A DNA stretch of 10,779 nt. Source: Flavobacteriaceae bacterium. GTDB lineage: Bacteria > Bacteroidota > Bacteroidia > Flavobacteriales > Flavobacteriaceae. This document shows positions 1-6,371 of this stretch, one piece after another; positions within the stretch are counted from its first letter, which is position 1, and each line of letters starts with the position of its first letter. Under the pieces are notes generated by a model. It was not told the DNA's origin. It worked only from the letters and a program-made list of their open reading frames with translations, and did no database searches. The stretch is taken from the NCBI GenBank assembly GCA_008081175.1, contig VMCW01000164.1, positions 1 to 10,779 on the forward strand, given 5' to 3'. The position numbers and the translations under genes were made by a program.

Positions 1-74
1 ACATTGTCTTTACAATAGGAACCGGGTTTTGGGCAAAAAGCAAATCAATCCATAGAGAACTAGCACTGAGTTAA
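1..74 (+). CDS. C-terminal end of an unidentified protein (partial, 5' end outside window)
   Basis: The plus-strand frame beginning at base 3 stays open for 23 codons and ends with TAA at 72-74. The peptide ends in GTGFWAKSKSIHRELALS. Its stop shares the final A with the ATG of the next gene (TAATG). That arrangement is typical of translationally coupled genes, and it is the main reason to call this the tail of a real gene. The fragment is too short to assign to a family. The next gene is a glycosyltransferase, so a surface-glycan or cell-envelope role is possible, but this is only context. Confidence 0.6.
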   Translation, partial: IVFTIGTGFWAKSKSIHRELALS

Positions 75-1213
75 TGTCTGAACAAAAATTGGATTATTTG
101 CTTATAGGACCAGCCTATCCATTTCGTGGAGGGATCGCAGAAACACAACACCAATTTGCTCTAACACTTCAAAAAAAAGGACATAAGGTGGCTTTACTTA
201 CTTTCTCCCATTTATATCCAAAGCTTCTTTTTCCTGGAAAAACTCAGAAAAGCACTGAAAAAGCGCCCGATGAACTACAAATTTTACCTGAAATTCATGC
301 GTATAACCCCTTCCATTGGCCCAAAATAATCGCGATAATTAAATCTTTGAATCCCAAACGAGTGGTATTTCGTTATTATACTCCTTTTTTATCTTTAGTT
401 TACAGCTACATTGCAAAAAAAATACCTAAAGAAATTCAAAGTATTGCTTTTGTAGACAATTGGATTCCTCATGAAAAAAGTCAATTTGACAACTTCCTTA
501 ACAATCGGTTTTCTAAACACATATCACTTTTCACAACACTTTCGCCCCTTGTGACTAAACAAATCGAAAACCAGAACAAGGGTGCCGTTTGGAGTGGATT
601 TCATCCTATAAACACCCATCTACTTCCTAAAATAGATCAAAAGACAGCCCAAAAACAGTTGGGTTGGGAACAAACACCTACCTATGTTTTGTTTTTTGGA
701 CTCATAAGGAAATACAAAGGTTTGGAGCTTTTAATTCAAGCATTCAGTGAAAAAATTCTAGATGATAAAAACATTAAGTTATATGTTGCGGGAGAATGTT
801 ATGAAAATCCAGAGAAATACTATCGGCTAGTTCAATCTTTAGGAGTGTCAGATCGTGTACAACTCGATTTTAACTTTAAAAGCAACACACAAATACAGCA
901 GTTGTTTTCTGCTTCAGATTTAATTGCACAAACCTATCACAGTGCTTCTCAGAGTGGGGTTACCCCAATGGCTTATCATTACGAAAAACCACTTCTTGTA
1001 ACTGCAGTAGATGGCTTGTCTGACCCTATAATTAATGACAATACTGGGATAGTTGTTCATAAAAATTCAAAATCTATAGCCGAGGGGATTTTAAACTTAG
1101 TTGATGAAAACAAAAGAAAAGAATGTATTAAAAACATTCAAAAAGTGATCCCTCAATACCATTGGAAGACTTTTGTAAATAAATGGGAGGCTTTTATCCT
1201 CAAAGAAAATTAA
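74..1213 (+). CDS. GT4-like (GT-B fold) glycosyltransferase
   Basis: This 379-residue protein has the size and layout of a GT-B retaining glycosyltransferase of the GT4/group 1 type. Such enzymes act in the cytoplasm or at the inner membrane and move a sugar from a nucleotide donor to a glycan or lipid acceptor. The N-terminal half opens with a strand and glycine-rich loop (LLIGPAYPFRGGIAE, residues 9-23). The C-terminal donor domain begins near residue 203 with YVLFFGLIRKYKGLELL (R212 and K216 at the usual phosphate-binding places), followed by LYVAGECYE (236-244) and the terminal motif at 279-310. No signal peptide or membrane segment is visible. In that terminal motif the classical E-x7-E pair is not present: H289 and T297 fall at the two positions. 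From memory, related Bacteroidota proteins read similarly (SGVT...A-YHYEKPLLVT), so this looks like a subfamily trait, not damage. The start is fixed by the TAATG overlap with the preceding stop. The substrate is unknown. Confidence 0.88.
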   Translation: MSEQKLDYLLIGPAYPFRGGIAETQHQFALTLQKKGHKVALLTFSHLYPKLLFPGKTQKSTEKAPDELQILPEIHAYNPFHWPKIIAIIKSLNPKRVVFRYYTPFLSLVYSYIAKKIPKEIQSIAFVDNWIPHEKSQFDNFLNNRFSKHISLFTTLSPLVTKQIENQNKGAVWSGFHPINTHLLPKIDQKTAQKQLGWEQTPTYVLFFGLIRKYKGLELLIQAFSEKILDDKNIKLYVAGECYENPEKYYRLVQSLGVSDRVQLDFNFKSNTQIQQLFSASDLIAQTYHSASQSGVTPMAYHYEKPLLVTAVDGLSDPIINDNTGIVVHKNSKSIAEGILNLVDENKRKECIKNIQKVIPQYHWKTFVNKWEAFILKEN

Positions 1214-1256
1214 TTTATAATAAATTCTATTTAACTTCACAATTCAAAATAATCCT
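1214..1256 (+). other. 43-bp AT-rich intergenic gap with A-rich translation-start region
   Basis: This is the longest gene-free stretch in the window. It is almost entirely A and T and contains no hairpin followed by a T run, so I see no terminator. It has no Shine-Dalgarno sequence. The A-rich segment just upstream of 1257 (AATTCAAAATAATCC) is the kind of leader used for translation initiation in Bacteroidota. No clear TAnnTTTG-type -7 element was found, so a promoter here is possible but not supported. Confidence 0.4.
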
Positions 1257-3416
1257 TTGAAAAAAAAGCTACTCCTCTACTTACTTTGTTTTTCACAAAG
1301 TATTTTATCCCAAATCAATTTTGACAAGTATCAACTACCCATTCAAAAGACTTCTGAAAAAATAATACTCGACGGAAAACTTGATGAAGACACATGGAAA
1401 ACAGCGGCCGTAGGCAAAGATTTTTTTATGATCACACCTGTTGATACAGGTAAAGCCAATCAGTTTTCTGAAGCACGAGTCAGTTTTGATGATGAATATC
1501 TTTATATAGCCATTATTTTCTATAACAATTCCATAAAGGGAGACTATGTTGTTGAGTCGTTAAAACGCGATTTTTCTTTTGGAAAAAACGATAATTTTCT
1601 AGTTGCTATTGACCCTTTTAACAATCAAAGTACCGGTTTTGCCTTTGGGCTAAATGCTTATGGTGCACAATGGGATGGTACTATGTATGACGGCAGGAGT
1701 GTAGATTTGAACTGGGATACCAAATGGTACTCTGAAGTTCATTTTGATGAAAACCAATGGGTCTGTGAAATAGCTATACCTTTTAAATCCATACGCTATG
1801 ACGAAACAAGTGCTATTTGGGGTATCAATTTTAGTAGGTTAGACCTTAAGGCCAGTGAAAAGTCCAGTTGGGCTCCAGTTCCCAGACAATTCCCCTCTGT
1901 ATCCCTTGCGTATGCAGGAGCATTGCTTTGGGAAACTCCCCCTCCTAAACAAGGGAATAACACATCCCTCATTCCTTATGTCTCAGAAAATCTAAATAAT
2001 GTAAATTCAGACCCTACCACAAATAATTTAAAAGTAGGAGGCGATTTGAAATACAATCTAACCTCTGCCTTAAATCTAGACGTTACTTTAAATCCAGACT
2101 TCTCTCAAGCTGAGGTAGACCAACAGGTTACCAACTTAGACCGTTTTGAGCTCTTTTTCCCTGAACGCAGACAGTTTTTCTTAGAAAACGCTGATCTTTT
2201 CTCCAATTTTGGATACAGAACCATTCGCCCATTTTTCTCTAGGAGAATTGGACTTAACGTACCCATTGTAGGAGGGATTCGCCTAAGCGGAAATCTAAAT
2301 GAAAATTGGAGGCTTGGTGTTATGGATGTGCAAACACAAAAAGATGAGCTTGCAGGCCTTGATGCTGAAAACTTTGGTGTTTTCACACTACAGAAAAAAG
2401 TACTGGATCGTTCGAATATCAGTGTACTTTTTGTCAACAAACAAAACTTAAACAGTTTCCAAACCTCAAGGGAAAAAAATCACTTCAACCGCAATATGGG
2501 AATTGAATACAATTATTTTTCTGAAGACAACCTCTGGGACGGAAAATTATTATTTTTAAAATCATTTAGCCCCATAGAAGGACAAAATGGGGCTGTTTTT
2601 GCTTCTCACATTGGCTATCAGTCTACACGATGGAATTGGAGGATTCAACAAGAATATGTCCCCAAAGACTACAGTGCAGAGGTTGGATTTGTTCCTAGAA
2701 CCAATTACATCAAATTACAGGCACGCGGAGGACATCTCGTTTATACAAAAAAAGAGACCCCCCTTCTTTCCCATGGTCCTGCTGTAGTACAAACCTACTT
2801 CTACAACACCTCTTTTGACAAAATGGATCGTACAACTGCAATAAACTATCTATTTAATTTTAAAAACCGCAGCCGACTCTCCCTAGGTTTTCAGGATCAG
2901 TATGTCCAACTTCAATCCGACTTTGATCCTCTCAGAACAGGTATTGCTTCGTTACAAAAAGGAACAATGCACCAATGGAACACTCTGAGTGTATCCTATG
3001 ACGCAAAACCACAAAATCGATTTACTTATTCCTTAGAAGGACTTACAGGCGGATATTACGAAAAAGGAAAACGCTCTGCGCTGTTAGGAGAGTTTGGCTA
3101 TCGTTTTCAACCTTTTTTGGAACTCAGTTCTGTCGTTAATTACAATCAAATACAACTCCCTGCTCCCTGGTATGACAATTCTTTTTGGCTGCTCGGTGTA
3201 AAATCGAACCTAACCTTTACCAATACCATTTTCTTTTCGAATCTTTTTCAGTATAATGAACAATTAGGGCTTTGGAATTTTAACTCGAGGTTTCAGTGGC
3301 GCTACAAACCTGCGTCAGATCTATTTCTAGTTTTTAACAGTAATGAAATAAACTACCCCAGTCAAACAAGGGGATGGAGTCTTACATTGAAAATTAATTA
3401 TTGGTTAAACCTTTAA
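1257..3416 (+). CDS. Secreted DUF5916 family protein with N-terminal CBM9-like domain and outer-membrane beta-barrel-like region
   Basis: This 719-residue protein matches the DUF5916 architecture common in Bacteroidota. Residues 1-18 form a Sec signal peptide (three lysines, a hydrophobic core, probable cleavage before Q19). Residues of about 35-228 form a beta-sandwich resembling carbohydrate-binding module 9 / DOMON proteins, with LDGKLDEDTW at 38-47 and WVCEIAIPFKSIRY at 168-181. The DUF5916 hallmark follows at 280-310 (PDFSQAEVDQQ, then FELFFPERRQFFLE). The rest is rich in alternating aromatic and polar strands and ends LTLKINYWLNL, as expected for an outer-membrane barrel. The start is TTG at 1257. 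The frame has no ATG between the upstream in-frame stop (1221-1223) and this codon, and only this start gives a proper signal peptide. The function of the family is not established; glycan binding or outer-membrane transport is a guess from the domains. The methyltransferase gene follows after one base. Confidence 0.9.
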   Translation: MKKKLLLYLLCFSQSILSQINFDKYQLPIQKTSEKIILDGKLDEDTWKTAAVGKDFFMITPVDTGKANQFSEARVSFDDEYLYIAIIFYNNSIKGDYVVESLKRDFSFGKNDNFLVAIDPFNNQSTGFAFGLNAYGAQWDGTMYDGRSVDLNWDTKWYSEVHFDENQWVCEIAIPFKSIRYDETSAIWGINFSRLDLKASEKSSWAPVPRQFPSVSLAYAGALLWETPPPKQGNNTSLIPYVSENLNNVNSDPTTNNLKVGGDLKYNLTSALNLDVTLNPDFSQAEVDQQVTNLDRFELFFPERRQFFLENADLFSNFGYRTIRPFFSRRIGLNVPIVGGIRLSGNLNENWRLGVMDVQTQKDELAGLDAENFGVFTLQKKVLDRSNISVLFVNKQNLNSFQTSREKNHFNRNMGIEYNYFSEDNLWDGKLLFLKSFSPIEGQNGAVFASHIGYQSTRWNWRIQQEYVPKDYSAEVGFVPRTNYIKLQARGGHLVYTKKETPLLSHGPAVVQTYFYNTSFDKMDRTTAINYLFNFKNRSRLSLGFQDQYVQLQSDFDPLRTGIASLQKGTMHQWNTLSVSYDAKPQNRFTYSLEGLTGGYYEKGKRSALLGEFGYRFQPFLELSSVVNYNQIQLPAPWYDNSFWLLGVKSNLTFTNTIFFSNLFQYNEQLGLWNFNSRFQWRYKPASDLFLVFNSNEINYPSQTRGWSLTLKINYWLNL

Positions 3417-3417
3417 T

Positions 3418-4032
3418 ATGACAGAAAAAAGATTGCACTGGGAAAAAGTATTTGAAACCAAAAGTCCTGATGAAGTCAGTTGGACAGAATCCTACCCTAA
3501 AACTTCTATGGAACTCATAAATGGTTTGAATCTGGACAAAACACATCCTGTAATTGATATTGGTGGCGGAGACAGCCTTTTGGTAGACGCACTTATGGAA
3601 GCTGGGTTTACTGATATTAGCGTTTTAGACATTTCAGAGAAAGCACTTGAACGGGCTCAAAAAAGATTAGGAAAAGAGGCTAATAAAATCCAATGGATTG
3701 TATGTGATGTGCTTAATTTTAAGCCTCAAAAAAAATATGCACTCTGGCATGATCGGGCTTCTTTCCATTTTTTAACTGAGTCACAGGAAATAAAAAGCTA
3801 CACACAACTCGTAAACAGGTCTGTCAAAAACCACCTTGTCCTTGGTACTTTTTCAACATCAGGCCCCTTTAAGTGTAGTGGACTAAACATAACACAGTAC
3901 AATTGTGAGTCACATCAGCGTTGTTTTGGTGAACAATTTGAGGTAATAGATTGTAAAAACACCATCCATACAACACCTTTTGGAACAGAACAAAACTTTG
4001 TTTTTTCCAGCTTTGTAAAAAAAGAGGATTAG
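3418..4032 (+). CDS. Class I SAM-dependent methyltransferase
   Basis: This 204-residue cytoplasmic protein has a Rossmann-fold methyltransferase core. Motif I is VIDIGGGDS at 45-53, the glycine-rich S-adenosylmethionine loop. Motif II ends in the acidic D71 (VLDIS), expected to bind the ribose hydroxyls. IVCDVLNF at 94-101 supplies the adenine-contacting acidic residue (D97). WHDRASFHFL at 110-119 occupies motif IV. The N-terminal stretch HWEKVFETKSPDEVSW (7-22) resembles a widespread group of small bacterial methyltransferases of unknown substrate, and nothing here identifies the methyl acceptor. Cysteines cluster near the C-terminus (C153, C163, C169, C179); I see no clear metal-site spacing. 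The ATG comes one base after the stop of the DUF5916 gene (TAATATG), so the two are probably cotranscribed. The last four bases overlap the end of the convergent SGNH-hydrolase gene. Confidence 0.9.
   Translation: MTEKRLHWEKVFETKSPDEVSWTESYPKTSMELINGLNLDKTHPVIDIGGGDSLLVDALMEAGFTDISVLDISEKALERAQKRLGKEANKIQWIVCDVLNFKPQKKYALWHDRASFHFLTESQEIKSYTQLVNRSVKNHLVLGTFSTSGPFKCSGLNITQYNCESHQRCFGEQFEVIDCKNTIHTTPFGTEQNFVFSSFVKKED
4029..4032. other. Overlapping stop codons of convergent genes
   Basis: The bases TTAG contain both stops. TAG (4030-4032) ends the plus-strand methyltransferase gene, and the complement of TTA (4029-4031) is TAA, which ends the minus-strand SGNH-hydrolase gene. There is no intergenic DNA for a terminator. 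Any terminator must lie inside coding sequence, or the two transcripts overlap at their 3' ends. The flanking coding sequence shows only a weak imperfect pairing (AAGAGG with CTTCTT), which I do not call a terminator. Confidence 0.9.
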
Positions 4033-4745
4033 TTGGGTAGGACTTCTTCTATTGCAGAACGTATCAGTTTACTCCAAACGGCATATCCTTTTTCATTTAA
4101 ATGCAATTGATCTTGAATAAACCATTCGTTTACAGGTTGACCCTTACTGTTTAAAAAAGCGGGGACCGTATCTATATAGTACAAATCAGAAGTTTTTTCA
4201 CAAAAAGCCTTCATCAATTCATTCACCTGATTGATTTCCTTCCAATACTTCCATCGACTTTGTGTAGGAGTAATTGCAATTTGCATGATAGGAACCTTTG
4301 GGTGTTTTGCTCGTACTTGTTTTACAAATAGCTTAAAGAGCTGAAGAATTTCTTTTGGAGTACCATCCTTAGGAGAACCACTGATGTCATTAGCAACAAA
4401 ACAGACGACCATTTTGATTTTATGATCAGATAGTATACGATCAGTATAAAAAACGAGATCTCTAAAGTGTGCTCCACCATAGCCTCTTTGGATCACAGGG
4501 TAGGGCTTCATATCGCGATCTAAAGTCTTCCAAAGCCGAATGCTAGAACTTCCGACAAAAAGAATGGAGTTTTCGGGGTATTCCACTGTAGTATCTAATG
4601 CTTCAAAAGCTTGAATTTCTGGAAGAGCCCAGGCTCTATCTTCAGCTGGATAGTTTTTGAGGGGAGAACAGGAAAAAACCGCTCCCAAAAGAACCAGCCC
4701 AAAAAATACAGTAAAAAATTTGTGTAGCTTAGATTTAAAGATCAT
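4029..4745 (-). CDS. SGNH/GDSL-family hydrolase, probable lipoprotein
   Basis: This 238-residue protein belongs to the SGNH/GDSL esterase-lipase superfamily, whose members hydrolyse ester bonds in lipids, acetylated sugars or similar substrates. Block I is ILFVGSSSIRLW (61-72), with S67 as the likely nucleophile and serine replacing the aspartate of the name-giving GDS. Block II is RGYGGAHF (87-94), giving the oxyanion glycine. Block III is FVANDISG (116-123), with N119. Block V is DQLHLNEKGY (212-221), with D212 and H215 completing the triad. Residues 1-25 are a basic and hydrophobic signal sequence ending AVFSC, and C26 is a plausible lipidation site, which suggests a periplasmic or surface lipoprotein. 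The gene is last in the minus-strand block, 22 bp after the aldehyde dehydrogenase stop, so it may be a passenger on the ilv transcript. The substrate is unknown. The lipoprotein call is less certain than the hydrolase call, because phenylalanine at -2 is not ideal for a lipobox. Confidence 0.87.
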   Translation of the reverse strand: MIFKSKLHKFFTVFFGLVLLGAVFSCSPLKNYPAEDRAWALPEIQAFEALDTTVEYPENSILFVGSSSIRLWKTLDRDMKPYPVIQRGYGGAHFRDLVFYTDRILSDHKIKMVVCFVANDISGSPKDGTPKEILQLFKLFVKQVRAKHPKVPIMQIAITPTQSRWKYWKEINQVNELMKAFCEKTSDLYYIDTVPAFLNSKGQPVNEWFIQDQLHLNEKGYAVWSKLIRSAIEEVLPN

Positions 4746-4767
4746 CTCTCATAAAAGATTAAAGAGT

Positions 4768-6348
4768 TTAGAGTAGGTATTCTGTAGACACAAAATTCGA
4801 CTTTTCAGAACGCAATAATCGCTCTAGTATTTCTTTGTTGTAAGGGGTGTCTTTTGAAGCCAAAAAAGTCCGTATCGAAAAGGATCGCAAAGCATCATAT
4901 ACGCTCAACGTACTCACAGCAGAATTTTTTCTCCCAGTGAAAGGATAAACATCTGGCCCCCGTTGACAAGCAGAGTTAAGATTCACTCGACAAACTAAAT
5001 TTGCAAGGGTATCTACCAAAGGAGCCAACTTTGTTACATCACGACCAAAGAGACTGACTTGCTGCCCATACTCAGAGGCTGCCATAGCATCCAAGGGCTC
5101 ATCAATTTCTTTATAGGAAATGATTGGAATGACAGGTCCAAACTGTTCTTCTTCATACACCCGCATGTCTTTGTTTACTGGATATAAAACAGCTGGAAAT
5201 GAATAATTTTCGGAAAGCTCTCCTCCTCTTTTATTAATAATTTTTGCTCCTTTTGATGTAGCATCTTCAATCAATTCTTGAATGTAAGCCGGTTTTGAAG
5301 GCTCAGGAAGTGGAGTTAAAAATGTGTCTTCCCAAGGCATTCCAAATTGTAATTCATCTACTGCTTTGGCAAATCTTCTATTGAATTCATCTACTATAGA
5401 TTCGTGCACATACAATACTTTTAAGGCAGTACACCGTTGTCCATTAAAAGAAAGTGTTCCTGAAATACATTCCTTTATGGTGTGATCTAAATCTGCATCA
5501 GGTAACACAATACCTGGATTTTTTGCTTCCAAACCTAGTACCAAACGCAATCGATTCTTTTTAGGGTGTTCATCTTGGAGAGATACAGCAGAAGAACTGT
5601 GACCGATTAACGCTAAAACATCAATCACCCCTGTTTTCATAATAGGAGTTGCAATTTTCCTCCCTCGCCCAAAAAGAATATTTACCACACCTGGAGGAAA
5701 ACTTTCCTCAAAAGCTTTTAGCAAGGGAGCAATAAGTAAAACACCGTGCTTTGCAGGCTTAAAGATTGCCGTATTTCCCATTATAATCGCTGGGATTAAC
5801 AAACAAAAAGTTTCGTTGAGAGGGTAATTATAGGGGCCTAAACACAAGACTACACCCAGCGGACCTCTTCTAATGTGGGCATAAACACCACCTTGAATAT
5901 CAAATTTAGCTCCTTTACGATCTAAATTTTTATACGCCTCTATGGTATCATTGATATAGTCAATCGTTCTATCAAACTCCTTATAAGAATCTGATTTGTT
6001 TTTACAGATTTCCCACATCAAAAGGCTGACTACTTCTTCACGATGTTGTTTCATCTTTTCGACAAAAGTCTCCATACACTTAAGTCGTTCACCTACCTTC
6101 ATAGTGGGCCATAAGCCTTGGCCTCTATCGAAAGCTTTTTCTGCAGCCTCTAAAGCCTCTAGTGCTGCAGCTGTTTCCATATCTGGTATCGTTCCTAATA
6201 ATGTTGGTTTACCATCAGTTGGAATCACGGAATAGACCTCAGTGGTAGCTCCCTTCCATTTTTTTATTTTCCCATTTACAAGGTATTCGTCACAGCTCAA
6301 AGGATGAACCTTAAATTCATCGGGAATTAAAGTCGAATTAGTATTCAT
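4768..6348 (-). CDS. GapN-like aldehyde dehydrogenase (probable NADP-dependent non-phosphorylating glyceraldehyde-3-phosphate dehydrogenase)
   Basis: This 526-residue cytoplasmic protein has the full aldehyde dehydrogenase fold. The oxyanion asparagine is N174 (GPYNYP). The cofactor-binding lysine is K197 (FKPAK). The nucleophile is C306 in FNGQRCTALK (301-310). The ribose-binding glutamate is E401 (EQFGP). Features of the GapN group (ALDH11) are the arginine before the catalytic cysteine (R305), Y173 in the GPYNYP loop and the CQRG segment (461-464); arginines of this kind bind the substrate phosphate in Streptococcus mutans GapN. If correct, the enzyme oxidises glyceraldehyde 3-phosphate directly to 3-phosphoglycerate, making NADPH and bypassing one ATP-yielding step. 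The segment normally reading ELGGK is LGLEAK (271-276), so the expected general-base glutamate is displaced. The protein is longer than typical GapN (about 475-500 aa), with an extra C-terminal tail. It lies 23 bp after ilvA. Another phosphorylated or semialdehyde substrate cannot be excluded. Confidence 0.82.
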   Translation of the reverse strand: MNTNSTLIPDEFKVHPLSCDEYLVNGKIKKWKGATTEVYSVIPTDGKPTLLGTIPDMETAAALEALEAAEKAFDRGQGLWPTMKVGERLKCMETFVEKMKQHREEVVSLLMWEICKNKSDSYKEFDRTIDYINDTIEAYKNLDRKGAKFDIQGGVYAHIRRGPLGVVLCLGPYNYPLNETFCLLIPAIIMGNTAIFKPAKHGVLLIAPLLKAFEESFPPGVVNILFGRGRKIATPIMKTGVIDVLALIGHSSSAVSLQDEHPKKNRLRLVLGLEAKNPGIVLPDADLDHTIKECISGTLSFNGQRCTALKVLYVHESIVDEFNRRFAKAVDELQFGMPWEDTFLTPLPEPSKPAYIQELIEDATSKGAKIINKRGGELSENYSFPAVLYPVNKDMRVYEEEQFGPVIPIISYKEIDEPLDAMAASEYGQQVSLFGRDVTKLAPLVDTLANLVCRVNLNSACQRGPDVYPFTGRKNSAVSTLSVYDALRSFSIRTFLASKDTPYNKEILERLLRSEKSNFVSTEYLL

Positions 6349-6371
6349 TTTTCTTTATTTATAGCAATATT
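6349..6371 (-). promoter_or_regulatory. A-rich translation-start region of the aldehyde dehydrogenase gene
   Basis: On the minus strand the 23-bp gap after ilvA reads A/T-rich and ends AAATAAAGAAA directly before the ATG. There is no Shine-Dalgarno sequence. This A-rich leader is typical of Bacteroidota translation starts and supports the chosen start. No terminator hairpin is visible, which favours readthrough from ilvA. Confidence 0.45.

Noticed and set aside
1214..1256. Possible Bacteroidota promoter before the DUF5916 gene
   Set aside because: The closest -7-like match (ATCCTTTG) does not fit TAnnTTTG and overlaps the start codon, so it would leave no leader.
2105..2440. Minus-strand open frame of 111 codons inside the DUF5916 gene
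   Set aside because: It lies wholly antisense to a well-supported gene, has low-complexity Ser/Arg/Phe composition typical of an antisense shadow, and has no recognisable motif.
2587..2787. Plus-strand 66-codon frame inside the DUF5916 gene
   Set aside because: It overlaps the conserved coding frame in another frame, with no motif and no independent start signal.
3990..4062. Possible terminator hairpin at the convergent junction
   Set aside because: The only pairing is six imperfect base pairs with a long loop and no following T tract, and the T and A runs nearby are coding.
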